From positions 1 to 22,757 of the forward strand of contig DASQ01000066.1 in NCBI GenBank assembly GCA_002503885.1: a stretch of 22,757 nucleotides of DNA. Reading direction: 5' to 3'. Positions 7,109 to 15,385 of the stretch are shown piece by piece. This DNA is from Methanoculleus marisnigri (GTDB lineage Archaea; Halobacteriota; Methanomicrobia; Methanomicrobiales; Methanoculleaceae). How positions within the stretch are numbered: the first letter of the stretch is position 1; each line of letters opens with the position of its first letter. The notes below the pieces were generated by a model. The model saw nothing but the letters and a program-made list of their open reading frames with translations, did not search any database and was not told the origin of the DNA. The translations under genes and the position numbers were made by a program.

Positions 7109-7621
7109 TTACGCTACCGGTACCTGTTCTTCGATAATCCTCGCGGGGGTCGGGATCTTGTAGATGCCGCGCCGGAGGGAAGTCTTTGCCTTCTCGAGGT
7201 ACTGCGGGCTTGTCCAGACGGAGAAGACCTTCTGACCCCGTTCAACCCGTGCCGCGGTGCCGACCGCCTTGCCAAAGGCAAGACGCATGCCTTCCGAGAC
7301 ACGGTCGGCTCCTGCACCGGTCGCCTGCTTGTTCTCACGGAGAACATGGTGCGGGTAGGTCCGGATCTTTAAGTGGTAGTTTGCCCTCCCTACTTCCTTC
7401 TGGAGCTGCCGGTTGATACCGATACGGGCGGCTTCAAGGGCCGTGTGGCGTATCTGGCAGGCCTCCTCGGCAACGATGGAGAGCTCGAGCGGGAAGTCCT
7501 GGCTGAGGTTGCCCATATCAAACTGCACGATCTTGCTGCCCGGCACACCACCCATGTATTCTCTGCGTGTATATGCTTTCTTTGCGAGATTCCTGTACAT
7601 CTTCGCTGGTTTTCGTACCAT
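7109..7621 (-). CDS. rpl10e: Large-subunit ribosomal protein L10e (uL16 family)
   Basis: The 170-residue basic protein has the family start MVRKPAKMYR, the central RIGINRQLQKEVG and the HLKIRTYPHHVLRENK loop that reaches the tRNA-binding region of the ribosome. Its length is normal for archaeal L10e. It is a structural component of the 50S subunit near the peptidyl-transferase and 5S rRNA region. A Shine-Dalgarno-like AGGAG lies about ten bases before the ATG. It stands alone between the transporter genes and the fum operon, which is common for L10e because it is often outside the large ribosomal operons. Confidence 0.96.
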   Translation of the reverse strand: MVRKPAKMYRNLAKKAYTRREYMGGVPGSKIVQFDMGNLSQDFPLELSIVAEEACQIRHTALEAARIGINRQLQKEVGRANYHLKIRTYPHHVLRENKQATGAGADRVSEGMRLAFGKAVGTAARVERGQKVFSVWTSPQYLEKAKTSLRRGIYKIPTPARIIEEQVPVA

Positions 7622-7652
7622 GGTTAAAAACTCCTGCCGATCTGATGAGTCC

Positions 7653-7662
7653 TTTATAAAAA
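7653..7662 (-). promoter_or_regulatory. Probable TATA box of the L10e gene
   Basis: The minus strand reads TTTTTATAAA about 35 bases before the L10e ATG. A second TATA-like stretch (TTTATTAG, about 7674-7681) lies just after the ATPase stop, so the exact start site is uncertain. The T-run may also end the transporter transcript. Confidence 0.45.
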
Positions 7663-7683
7663 GGAGATTTGCTCTAATAAATC

Positions 7684-8445
7684 TTACTGGGCGCTTTCGC
7701 TCTCGTCGATCATCCGGAGCACCTTTCGGCGGACTTCTGCGAACTCGGCGCTGGTCCGGTCCCGCGGTCGGGACCAGGGGATGGCGATGATCTCCTGGAC
7801 CGTCCCTGGCCTTGGTGCGAGGACGATGATCCGGTCGGAGAGGTAGACCGCCTCGTCGACGCTGTGGGTGACGAAGACGATCGTCTTCTTTGTCTGCTCC
7901 CAGAGGAAGAGGAGCTCTTTCTGCATCCGGTTTCGGGTCTGGGCGTCGAGCGCCCCGAACGGCTCGTCCATGAGGAGGACGTCGGGGTCGTTTGCGAGCG
8001 CTCTTGCGATCGCCACCCGCTGCCGCATCCCGCCGGAGAGCTCGAAGGGGTAGGCGTCCCGGAACGGGGAGAGGCCGACCATATCCAGGTAGCGGTCCGC
8101 GGTCTTCCGGCGCTCCTCCTTGCTGACGCCTTTCATCTCGAGGCCGAAGGCGACGTTGTCGATCACCCTCCGCCAGGGGAAGAGGGAGTACTCCTGAAAG
8201 ACCATCCCCCGCTTCGGGTCCGGGCCGGTGACCGCGCGGCCGTCGACGGTCACGCTTCCGGTGGTCGCGGTCTCAAGCCCGGCGATGATCCGCAGAAGCG
8301 TCGTCTTCCCGCACCCCGACGGCCCGACCAGGCAGATAAACTCCTTGTCCCCGATATCGAGGTTGACGCCCTCGAGCGCCTGCGTGACAGTGCCGTCCTC
8401 CTTGGGGAAGGCTTTGCCGAGGTTCCGTATCGTAACTCCGCCCAT
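7684..8445 (-). CDS. ABC transporter ATP-binding protein, NitT/TauT (SsuB/TauB) type
   Basis: This 253-residue ATPase energises import by the permease and lipoprotein encoded upstream. Walker A is GPSGCGKTT at 41-49, the Q-loop glutamine is Gln84 (MVFQEYSLFPW), the signature is LSGGMRQR at 136-143, Walker B is VLLMDEP at 156-162, and the H-loop sits in FVTHSVDEA. The start is ATG at 8445, one base after the permease stop, with GGGAGGTGG about six bases upstream. The frame extends 30 codons further, but that part overlaps the permease and carries no motif. Substrate is not evident; the subfamily includes nitrate, sulfonate, taurine and pyrimidine-precursor importers. Confidence 0.93.
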   Translation of the reverse strand: MGGVTIRNLGKAFPKEDGTVTQALEGVNLDIGDKEFICLVGPSGCGKTTLLRIIAGLETATTGSVTVDGRAVTGPDPKRGMVFQEYSLFPWRRVIDNVAFGLEMKGVSKEERRKTADRYLDMVGLSPFRDAYPFELSGGMRQRVAIARALANDPDVLLMDEPFGALDAQTRNRMQKELLFLWEQTKKTIVFVTHSVDEAVYLSDRIIVLAPRPGTVQEIIAIPWSRPRDRTSAEFAEVRRKVLRMIDESESAQ

Positions 8446-8446
8446 T

Positions 8447-9223
8447 CTAGGCCACCTCCCCTGCATGCCACCGCAGGAGCTGTCTGTCCACATAGATCCT
8501 GAAGATGCGGTCGATGATGAGCCCTGCAAAGCCAAGGATCAGCATGTAGACGACGACGTTGGGCATCTGGTGGAGGTAGTAGTTATGCCAGAGCTGGTAC
8601 CCGAGGCCGTAACTGGAGACGCCGAACATCTCGGCGGCGACGAGGCACATCCACCCGACGCCCATGGCGATCCTGATGCCGGAGGCGATCGCCGGGACGG
8701 CGGCGGGAAGGGCGACGTAACGGATCAGCTCGAGGGAGGAGTCGCACCCGAGCACCTTGCCCGCCTCGACAAAGACCTTCGGGACGGCCCGGAACGCGGA
8801 GTAGGTCGCGGTCAGGATCGGGAAGAACGCTCCTGCAAAGATGACGGAGCCTGCCGCCTGGGTGGTGAGCCCGAACCAGATGATGGCGAACGGGATCCAG
8901 GCGAGCGGCGGGATGGGACGGAGGATCTCGATGATCGGGTCGAGCAGGAAATCCGCCACCCGGAACCACCCCATGAGGATCCCGATGGGGACGCCGAGGA
9001 GGAACGCCGCAATGAGCCCGATCCCGAAGTGTTCGAGGCTCACCATGGTGTCGGCAAGAAGGGTGCCGGAGCCGAGGAGGTTCGCGAATGCGCCGGCGAC
9101 GTCGGTGACGCTCGGGAGGATGAAGGATCGCCCTACCACGTATTCGGCGATGATCTGCCAGATTACTGCCACGGCGGCGAGCGCTGCGACGCCGAGGAGT
9201 CGTTTCTGTGTCTGTAGGTTCAT
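8447..9223 (-). CDS. ABC transporter permease, NitT/TauT type
   Basis: This 258-residue protein has about six hydrophobic segments, the first at residues 10-27. The EAA-like coupling loop runs from EAGKVLGCDSSLELIRYV to LPAAVPAI near residues 155-180, which contacts the ATPase. This is the BPD_transp_1 architecture of the SsuC/TauC group, and two copies normally form the channel. It lies between the lipoprotein gene (132-base gap) and the ATPase gene (one-base gap). The signal before its ATG is weak (GGAA about ten bases upstream). Substrate specificity cannot be read from the sequence. Confidence 0.92.
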   Translation of the reverse strand: MNLQTQKRLLGVAALAAVAVIWQIIAEYVVGRSFILPSVTDVAGAFANLLGSGTLLADTMVSLEHFGIGLIAAFLLGVPIGILMGWFRVADFLLDPIIEILRPIPPLAWIPFAIIWFGLTTQAAGSVIFAGAFFPILTATYSAFRAVPKVFVEAGKVLGCDSSLELIRYVALPAAVPAIASGIRIAMGVGWMCLVAAEMFGVSSYGLGYQLWHNYYLHQMPNVVVYMLILGFAGLIIDRIFRIYVDRQLLRWHAGEVA

Positions 9224-9260
9224 GTCTCTATTCCATTGCCTGGGATCTTGCAGAAGGTGG

Positions 9261-9278
9261 GGCGAAGGCCTCTTCGCT
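9261..9278 (-). other. Short hairpin between the transporter lipoprotein and permease genes
   Basis: GCGAAG and CTTCGC pair perfectly around the four-base loop GCCT (9262-9277), in the only sizeable gap of the transporter operon. It could be a processing or stabilising element that uncouples the abundant binding protein from the permease, or a weak attenuator. There is no long T-run directly after it. Confidence 0.3.
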
Positions 9279-9355
9279 CCGGAAGGTTCTCTCTTATTTC
9301 ATCGGCACGTCTCTAAAAGATACTTTTGGCGGGAAAAACGGGTAGGGTTCCCGGG

Positions 9356-10342
9356 TTACGCCCGGGCCTTCTCATAGAACGAGAGGTCGAAGAGGTCGTC
9401 CTCTGTGAGGGGCTTAGTGATGTAGCCGAGGTCGTACTGGAGGTTTGTGTACTCAACCACCGACGACGTGATAACCTTCGGATCGGCGAGCCAGGTGCCG
9501 TCCCAGTCCCTGAACGATGCCTTCACGATCTCGACGTTCTGCCCGGTCTTGCCCGAGTAGATGGACGCGGCCTCGTCGGGGTGTTCGAGGTTGTACTCCG
9601 TTGCCCTGATGTGCGTCTTTACGACCTGCTCGACGATCTCGGGGTGCTCACGGATCAGCGAGCCGCTCGCAACGAGGACGCAGCATGCGTGATCTTTCAG
9701 CATCTCGCCCGACTGCACCACGCGTCTTCCCGTACCCTCCGCCGCGATGATGGACGGGGACGGGTGGGGCAGGAAGACGCCGTCGACCTGGCCTGCGGAG
9801 ATGGCGGTGGTGGCGGCACCGGGGTCCATGGCGACGATGGTGACGCTTGCGGGGTCGACGCCGTTCTTCTGCAGCCAGGTCCGGAGGATGGTATCCTGGA
9901 TCGTTCCCGGCGGGAAGGTGGCGATCTTCTTACCCACGAGGTCGGGGGGGGTCGAGTACGGGACTTCGTTCCTGAGCACCAGGTCCGACCCCTGCGTCTG
10001 CACCGCTGCAACGATCTTTGCGTCAAGCCCGGTGCCCACGGCCGCGATGAACGGGGCGGCGCCGACGTAGGCGATATCCAGGTCCCCGGCAAGCATCGCC
10101 TGCATCTCAGGCGCGCCGGTGCCGAACTGGTAGTCGGTCACCTGGGTGACACCGAGGGGTGCAAGGTCTTCCTGCCACCATCCCTTCTCCATCGCGGTGA
10201 AGTGGGCGGTCTGGTGGGTGCTCGGCTGGTAGCCGATGCGCAGGTTCGTTACGTCGCCGGTATCCGTTCCGGTGCACCCGGCGACGAACGTGAATGCCGC
10301 GACCAGGGCCACGGCCAGAAGAATTGCGGTTAATGATCTCAT
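9356..10342 (-). CDS. ABC transporter substrate-binding lipoprotein, NitT/TauT type
   Basis: The 328-residue product begins with a signal peptide (Met-Arg, then a hydrophobic stretch to about residue 21) and a lipobox VAGC with Cys23 as the likely lipidated residue. It should be anchored outside the membrane and deliver substrate to the permease downstream. The mature part opens with LRIGYQPSTHQTA and has GTGAPEMQAMLAGDLDIAYVG-type strands of the NMT1/SsuA periplasmic-binding fold. ATG at 10342 is preferred over upstream in-frame ATGs (10354, 10381): it places the signal peptide correctly, has GGAGAG nearby, and lies downstream of a TATA box at 10388-10397. Substrate unknown. Confidence 0.9.
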   Translation of the reverse strand: MRSLTAILLAVALVAAFTFVAGCTGTDTGDVTNLRIGYQPSTHQTAHFTAMEKGWWQEDLAPLGVTQVTDYQFGTGAPEMQAMLAGDLDIAYVGAAPFIAAVGTGLDAKIVAAVQTQGSDLVLRNEVPYSTPPDLVGKKIATFPPGTIQDTILRTWLQKNGVDPASVTIVAMDPGAATTAISAGQVDGVFLPHPSPSIIAAEGTGRRVVQSGEMLKDHACCVLVASGSLIREHPEIVEQVVKTHIRATEYNLEHPDEAASIYSGKTGQNVEIVKASFRDWDGTWLADPKVITSSVVEYTNLQYDLGYITKPLTEDDLFDLSFYEKARA

Positions 10343-10387
10343 GGGTCTCTCCATCCGTATGGGTAACGATCTATTCTTCACGCTTTC

Positions 10388-10397
10388 GGTATATAGT
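10388..10397 (-). promoter_or_regulatory. Probable TATA box of the transporter operon
   Basis: The minus strand reads ACTATATACC. About 25-27 bases downstream would place the transcript start near 10366, giving a leader of about 24 bases that contains a GGAGAG-type ribosome site before ATG 10342. Confidence 0.5.
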
Positions 10398-10436
10398 ATT
10401 GTCGAAAATCTGAGATATTGTTATACTTTGGTAGCA

Positions 10437-10460
10437 ATTTTTGCCTTGATTTTTGCCTTA
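10437..10460 (-). repeat. Two tandem 12-base repeats upstream of the transporter promoter
   Basis: ATTTTTGCCTTG is followed at once by ATTTTTGCCTTA (11 of 12 bases identical). The pair sits about 40-70 bases upstream of the transporter TATA box. It could be a double regulator site. No regulator gene is adjacent. Confidence 0.4.
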
Positions 10461-10691
10461 TAGGGGTGATCGGGTGCTGGGCGGGGGTGCACCTTCAGGG
10501 GTGACGTACGCGGGCGTCAGGCGACGGTGATCGGGCGGCGGCCGTACGATGTGGTCTGAGGTACGTTGTTCTGAAGTGCGACTGCCCGCCGGACGGGAAC
10601 ATGAGCGCCCCCGTGCCCGTACTCCTCCGCCCCCCGGGCGTGGTTTTAATCTCTCCAGCGGTCAAACGGTACAGACAGGACTGTTGATAGG
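10461..10691. other. Intergenic region between the divergent transporter and argH genes
   Basis: Apart from the tandem repeat and the TATA boxes I see no gene here. The sequence is GC-rich with small imperfect palindromes (CGTACG occurs twice, near 10505 and 10545) and GGTGATCGG occurs twice. A weak TATA-like TTTTAATC lies near 10643-10650, some 45 bases before the argH ATG, and could be the argH promoter. The frames open across this region have no recognisable product. Confidence 0.4.
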
Positions 10692-12170
10692 ATGCGAACG
10701 GATCAGATTCGACAGGGTCGTCTCTCGGGAGAACGTTCGGGCGATCTCGAGCACTTTCTTGCATCGATGGACGCCGATCGCTGGATTGCAAGAGCGGACC
10801 TTCTCGTGGATATGGCGCACCTCCTCGGCCTTCGCCGGCAGGAGATCATCGACGAAGCTCCGGCACGGGCGCTGATGACGGTGCTCCTCGACCTCCACGA
10901 CCACGGCCTCCCGGAGGAGGCGTTCGACGAGCACTTCGAGGACGTCCATGCAGGGAAGGAGGCCTACCTCATCGACCGGGTCGGCGAGGATTTCGGCGGC
11001 CGCCTCCACATGGGCCGGTCCCGGAACGACGAGGTTGCCACCTGCATCAGGATACGGTTGAGAGAGGAGATCATCGCCCTCGTGCGGTCGCTCACCGACC
11101 TCAGGGCGACCCTCATCGACACTGCCGCCGGACATACGGAGACGGTGATGCCGGGCTTCACCCACCTCCAGCACGCCCAGCCCACGACGCTGGCCCACTA
11201 CCTCCTCGCCTACGAGCAGGCCTTCTCCCGCGATGCGGCACGGCTGCGGGAGGCGTATGCCCGGGTGGACGTATCGCCCCTCGGTGCGGCGGCGTTCGCC
11301 TCGACCGGTTTTCCCCTCGACCGCACCTACACCGCCGGCCTCCTCGGGTTCGCCCGCCCGGCGGCAAACAGCATGGACGCGGTCGCCGCCCGGGACTTCG
11401 CCATCGAGGTGCTTGCTGACGCAACTGTCTGCATGACGACGGCAAGCCGGCTCTGCGAGGAGCTGGTCCTCTGGAGCACCGCGTTCTTCGGGTTTGTCCA
11501 GCTCGACGACGCCTACTGCTCCTCATCCTCGATCATGCCCCAGAAGAAGAACCCGGACGTCGCCGAGATCATGCGGGCGAAGGCCGGGTCGGCCGCCGGG
11601 GAACTCGCCGCGGCCGTCACGATCGTGAAGGGCCTTCCCATGAGTTACAACCGCGACCTCCAGGAACTGACCCCGCACCTCTGGCGGGGCGTGGAGGCAG
11701 CCCGGCAGAGCATCCCGCTTCTTGCCGGCATGATCGGGTCTGCGGCCTTCAACACCGAACGGATGGCTGCCGAGGCGGGCAGGGGCTTTTCTACTGCTAC
11801 GGAGCTCGCCGACGTCCTCGTCCGGGATTACGGACTTCCCTTCCGCACCGCCCACCGGATCGTCGGACGGGCGGTACGGCACGGTTCGCTCGACCTCGCC
11901 ACGCTCGAGGCCGCCGCCCGGGAAGCGGCCGGCCTCTCGGTCGTGGAGCTCGGGATAACCCAGGAGCGGATCGACTCTGTCCTCGACCCGCGCCACGCTG
12001 TTGCCGTGCGGAGCATCATCGGCGGCCCGGCACCCGCGGCGGTTGCCGTTCAGATCGCAGATCAGAAGGAACTCCTCGCCCGCGACGTTGCATGGGCGGA
12101 GGAGACCCGGGCGGCGCTCTCGAGCGCGCTAGAACATCTTATCATTGAATCACGGAGGCTGGCAGCATAA
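10692..12170 (+). CDS. argH: Argininosuccinate lyase
   Basis: The 492-residue enzyme splits argininosuccinate into arginine and fumarate, the last step of arginine synthesis. Visible features are the N-terminal FLASMDADRWI, GRSRNDEVAT at 108-117, THLQHAQP at 157-164 with the catalytic His, and the mobile signature loop SSIMPQKKNPD at 279-289. The start fits the usual archaeal N-terminus. Upstream there is only a weak GGA signal. The TAA stop lies inside the ATAA junction with gatD, so argH, gatD and gatE probably form one transcript. The fumarate it releases could feed the fumarase/2-oxoglutarate branch encoded on the other strand. Confidence 0.97.
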   Translation: MRTDQIRQGRLSGERSGDLEHFLASMDADRWIARADLLVDMAHLLGLRRQEIIDEAPARALMTVLLDLHDHGLPEEAFDEHFEDVHAGKEAYLIDRVGEDFGGRLHMGRSRNDEVATCIRIRLREEIIALVRSLTDLRATLIDTAAGHTETVMPGFTHLQHAQPTTLAHYLLAYEQAFSRDAARLREAYARVDVSPLGAAAFASTGFPLDRTYTAGLLGFARPAANSMDAVAARDFAIEVLADATVCMTTASRLCEELVLWSTAFFGFVQLDDAYCSSSSIMPQKKNPDVAEIMRAKAGSAAGELAAAVTIVKGLPMSYNRDLQELTPHLWRGVEAARQSIPLLAGMIGSAAFNTERMAAEAGRGFSTATELADVLVRDYGLPFRTAHRIVGRAVRHGSLDLATLEAAAREAAGLSVVELGITQERIDSVLDPRHAVAVRSIIGGPAPAAVAVQIADQKELLARDVAWAEETRAALSSALEHLIIESRRLAA

Positions 12171-13399
12171 CGGAGATACTTCAGACCGGAGACCGGGTGC
12201 GGTACGCGAACGGCGGGACCGCGCTCACCGGCACCTACATCACAAAACGCGACGGGATGGCCGTCGTCAAACTGGACAGCGGCTACAACATCGGGACGTC
12301 CCCCGAAAAGATCGAACTGGTCGGGCGTCCGGCCCCGCAGCCGCCGGCAGGTGCCGGGGTCGTCGTCCAGAACTCCGACCTCCCGGACCTCGCCATCATA
12401 TCCACCGGCGGGACGATCGCAAGCAGGGTGGACTACCGGACCGGGGCGGTGATGAGCCAGTTCTCGGCGAACGACATCCTGCGGGCGATCCCGGAACTCG
12501 GGGAGATCGCCCGCTACCGCGACCGCCAGGTCGCAAGCATCCTCTCCGAGAACATGCACCCGGCACTCTGGCAGGAACTCGCCCGGGCAGTTTACGACGA
12601 GATCCGGCACGGCGTATCCGGGGTGATCGTCACCCACGGCACCGACACGATGGCCTACTCGGCGGCGGCGCTCGGGTTCATGCTCAAGACGCCGGTGCCG
12701 GTCGTCTGTGTCGGGTCGCAGCGGTCCGCCGACCGCCCGAGCTCCGACAACGCCATGAACGCCCTCTGCAGCGCCGCCGTCGCAACCGGCGACCTCGGTG
12801 AAGTGGCGGTGGTGATGCACGCGACGACCAACGACGACCGGTGCGCCATCCACCGGGCGACGAGGGTCCGGAAGATGCACACCTCCCGGCGCGATGCCTT
12901 CCAGAGCATGGGCATGGCGCCGCTCGGCTACGTCGACTACCCCGCGCTCTCCGTCACCCTCTCGGACGAAGCGGTCCGGCGGGGAACGGGGGAGCCGGAG
13001 CTCCGTGATGCGCTCGAAGAACACTGCGCTCTCCTCCACTTCTACCCCGGGATGCCTTCCTGCGTCCTCGACGCCTTTGCTGGCTACGCGGGCCTGGTCA
13101 TATCGGGGACGGGGCTCGGGCACGTGGCGACGGAGTGGATCCCGAGGATCCGGGAGATGGTCGCGGACGGGACGACCATCGTCATGACGTCGCAGTGCCT
13201 GCACGGCCGGGTCTGCGACCGGGTCTACAACACCGGAAGGGATCTCCTCTCGGCCGGCGTCATCGAGGGCGAGGATATGCTCCCCGAAGCGGCGCTCGTG
13301 AAACTGATGTGGGTGCTCGGCAACGAGCCGGACCCCGAACGGGTGAGGGTGCTGATGCAGACCGACCTTGCGGGCGAGATCCGGCGGAGGTCGGTATAA
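12167..13399 (+). CDS. gatD: Glutamyl-tRNA(Gln) amidotransferase, subunit D (non-canonical start proposed)
   Basis: GatD is the asparaginase-like subunit that releases ammonia from glutamine or asparagine for GatE. From the proposed start it is 410 residues: an N-terminal barrel (TGDRVRY at 7-13, SGYNIG near 38-43), catalytic STGGTI at 79-84 and THGTD at 156-160. No ATG, GTG or TTG lies in frame between the TGA at 12146 and the GTG at 12197, yet the conserved GDRV sits before that GTG. A GGAGG at 12154-12158 lies eight bases before ATA at 12167, which forms ATAA with the argH stop. The conservative alternative is GTG at 12197 (400 residues, without GDR). The family is certain; the start is not. 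Confidence 0.93.
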   Translation: MTEILQTGDRVRYANGGTALTGTYITKRDGMAVVKLDSGYNIGTSPEKIELVGRPAPQPPAGAGVVVQNSDLPDLAIISTGGTIASRVDYRTGAVMSQFSANDILRAIPELGEIARYRDRQVASILSENMHPALWQELARAVYDEIRHGVSGVIVTHGTDTMAYSAAALGFMLKTPVPVVCVGSQRSADRPSSDNAMNALCSAAVATGDLGEVAVVMHATTNDDRCAIHRATRVRKMHTSRRDAFQSMGMAPLGYVDYPALSVTLSDEAVRRGTGEPELRDALEEHCALLHFYPGMPSCVLDAFAGYAGLVISGTGLGHVATEWIPRIREMVADGTTIVMTSQCLHGRVCDRVYNTGRDLLSAGVIEGEDMLPEAALVKLMWVLGNEPDPERVRVLMQTDLAGEIRRRSV

Positions 13400-15258
13400 T
13401 GAATTATCAAGAACTCGGCCTCAAAGCCGGGATCGAGATCCACCAGCAGCTCGACACCGCCGAGAAACTCTTCTGCCGGTGCCCCACCCTTCTGCGGGAT
13501 ACTGCAGAGCGGACGGGTGAATTTCACCGCTACCTCCGGGCGACGGAGAGCGAACTCGGGGAGATCGACCGGGCGGCACGGGAGGAGATGCGGCTCGTCC
13601 GGAAGTTCTGCTACTACACCTACGATACGGTCTGCCTGGTGGAGCACGACGAGGAGCCCCCGACTCCGATGAACCCCGAAGCGCTCGAGGTCTGCCTCAC
13701 GATAGCAAAGATGCTCGGCATGACCCCCGTCGAGCAGGTTCACACGATGAGGAAACTCGTCATCGACGGCTCGAACACCAGCGGGTTCCAGCGGACGGCG
13801 CTCGTCGCCCTCTCCGGCGCCCTCCCCGACGGCTGCCTTATCGAGACGATCTGCCTCGAGGAGGAGGCGGCGCAGCGGGTGGAGGACGAGATCTTCTCCC
13901 TCGACCGTCTGGGGATCCCGCTCGTCGAGATCACCACCGCCCCCTGCATGCACACCCCCGAGGCCGTCCAGCAGGTCGCCGGGCACATCGGCATGGTGCT
14001 TCGCTCCACCGGCAGGGTGAAGCGGGGTCTCGGGACGATCCGGCAGGACGTCAACGTCTCCATCGCCGGCGGCGCCCGGGTGGAGATCAAGGGCGTCCAG
14101 GAACTCGACCTCGTCGCCGAGGTGGTCAGGCGCGAGGTCGAGCGGCAGGTTGCCCTCCTCGCCGTCCGCGACGCCCTCCGGGAGCGCGGCGCCCGGGTGG
14201 ACCACACCGTCGTCGACGTCACCGCCCTCTTCTCCGGGACGGCGTCCGCCATCTTAAAGAAGGCAAAATCCATCCTGGCCGTCCGGCTTTATGGGTTTGC
14301 AGGCCTCGTCGGCCGGGAGATCCAGCCGGGGCGGCGTCTCGGGAGCGAGATGTCGGACTACGCGAAGAAGTGCGGCGTCGGCGGGATCTTCCACACCGAC
14401 GAGCTCCCCGCCTACGGCGTCACCGCAGATGAGGTGGCCTGCCTGCGAGAGTTCGTCGGCGCCGGAGAGAACGACGCGGTCGTCATCGTGGCGGCAACCC
14501 GGCAGCGCGCCGGCTGTGCGGCCGAGCAGGTGATGATCCGCGCGGAGATGGCGCTCTCCGGCGTGCCCGAGGAGACCCGGAAGATGCTCGAGGAAGGGAG
14601 CACGGCCTACATGCGCCCGCTCCCGGGAGCTGCCCGGATGTATCCCGAGACCGACGTCTTTGAGGTCGAGATCGGCGCCGCCCGGTGGGAGAGGATCGTG
14701 GTGCCCGAACTCCTTACCGACCGGGCGGAGCGGTTCGTCCGGGAGTTCGGCCTTGATGAGGCGCTGGCACGGCAGGTGGCGTTCTCCGAGCGGCTGCCGA
14801 CGTTCGAGAAGGCCGTCGCCGCCGGCGTCCGCCCCACCACCGCGGCCCGGACGCTCCTTGCCACCTGCCGGGAGCTCGCCCGCGACGGCGTGGCCGTCGG
14901 CCGGGTGAGCGAGGACGAGCTCCTCGCCCTCCTCTCCGCGGTAGAGGCCGGCCGGGCTGCAAAGGAGGCGATCCCGGACCTTATCGCCGAACTCGCACGG
15001 ACGGCCGGCGCGGGTGACGGGGCGCCTCTGGACCGGGTGGATGCGGCCATCGAGAAGATGGCCCCCGCCGTCTCGGAGGCGGATGTGGAGGCGATCGTGC
15101 ATCGTATCGTGGCCGAGCGGGAGGCGTTCGCCCGGGAGAAGGGCATGGGCGCGCTCGGCCCCCTGATGGGGATCGTCATGCAGGAGATCCGGGGGAGCGT
15201 GGACGGCAAGGTCGTCAGCGAGACCCTCCGGCGCGAGCTCAAGCGGCTGCTTGCCTGA
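13399..15258 (+). CDS. gatE: Glutamyl-tRNA(Gln) amidotransferase, subunit E
   Basis: The 619-residue archaeal GatE activates and amidates Glu-tRNA(Gln) to Gln-tRNA(Gln) using ammonia from GatD. Features in order: the GatB/GatE signature GIEIHQQL at 11-18, Cys residues in FCRCP shortly after, GTIRQDVNVSI near 211-221, a GAD (AspRS-like insert) domain around 300-345 with GRRLGSEMSDYAKK, and a helical tail ending in a YqeY-type domain near 570-615. The start is ATG at 13399, which overlaps the gatD TAA by one base (TAATG) and has GGAGG eight bases upstream. The frame runs further upstream, but only as a shadow of gatD. Confidence 0.96.
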   Translation: MNYQELGLKAGIEIHQQLDTAEKLFCRCPTLLRDTAERTGEFHRYLRATESELGEIDRAAREEMRLVRKFCYYTYDTVCLVEHDEEPPTPMNPEALEVCLTIAKMLGMTPVEQVHTMRKLVIDGSNTSGFQRTALVALSGALPDGCLIETICLEEEAAQRVEDEIFSLDRLGIPLVEITTAPCMHTPEAVQQVAGHIGMVLRSTGRVKRGLGTIRQDVNVSIAGGARVEIKGVQELDLVAEVVRREVERQVALLAVRDALRERGARVDHTVVDVTALFSGTASAILKKAKSILAVRLYGFAGLVGREIQPGRRLGSEMSDYAKKCGVGGIFHTDELPAYGVTADEVACLREFVGAGENDAVVIVAATRQRAGCAAEQVMIRAEMALSGVPEETRKMLEEGSTAYMRPLPGAARMYPETDVFEVEIGAARWERIVVPELLTDRAERFVREFGLDEALARQVAFSERLPTFEKAVAAGVRPTTAARTLLATCRELARDGVAVGRVSEDELLALLSAVEAGRAAKEAIPDLIAELARTAGAGDGAPLDRVDAAIEKMAPAVSEADVEAIVHRIVAEREAFAREKGMGALGPLMGIVMQEIRGSVDGKVVSETLRRELKRLLA

Positions 15259-15303
15259 TATCCGGCACGACCGCCCCCGGCGGCCGTGAATCGTGCCCGA
15301 ACC

Positions 15304-15334
15304 GGCCCCGTCGTGGTCTATCCACAACGGGGCT
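15304..15334 (+). terminator. Stem-loop after gatE, possible terminator
   Basis: CCCCGT-C-GTGG pairs with CCAC-A-ACGGGG around the loop TCTAT. A G-C pair and a G-T wobble extend the stem, and there is one C/A mismatch. It lies 46 bases after the gatE stop and about ten bases before a short T-rich stretch at 15344-15348 that may also be the next promoter. Confidence 0.4.
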
Positions 15335-15341
15335 CCGGGTT

Positions 15342-15351
15342 ACTTTTATCT
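15342..15351 (+). promoter_or_regulatory. Probable TATA box of the RGG-box gene
   Basis: ACTTTTATCT centred near 15346 would start transcription near 15373, just before the strong ribosome site AAGGAG (15373-15378) of the next gene. A second AT-rich box (CATAAATATA, 15363-15372) is too close to the ATG unless the message is leaderless. Confidence 0.4.
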
Positions 15352-15385
15352 CCGGGTCTGCTCATAAATATAAAGGAGTTCTATC

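Noticed and set aside
8446..8535. N-terminal 30-codon extension of the ABC ATPase
   Set aside because: It overlaps the permease end, carries no motif, and the ATG at 8445 has a strong Shine-Dalgarno just upstream.
10549..10875. Plus-strand 108-codon frame before and inside argH
   Set aside because: It overlaps argH in another frame, has no motif, and consists of GC-rich intergenic sequence plus an argH shadow.
12062..13204. Minus-strand 380-codon frame opposite gatD
   Set aside because: Mirror frame with composition typical of GC-rich antisense reading. GatD motifs are clear on the plus strand.
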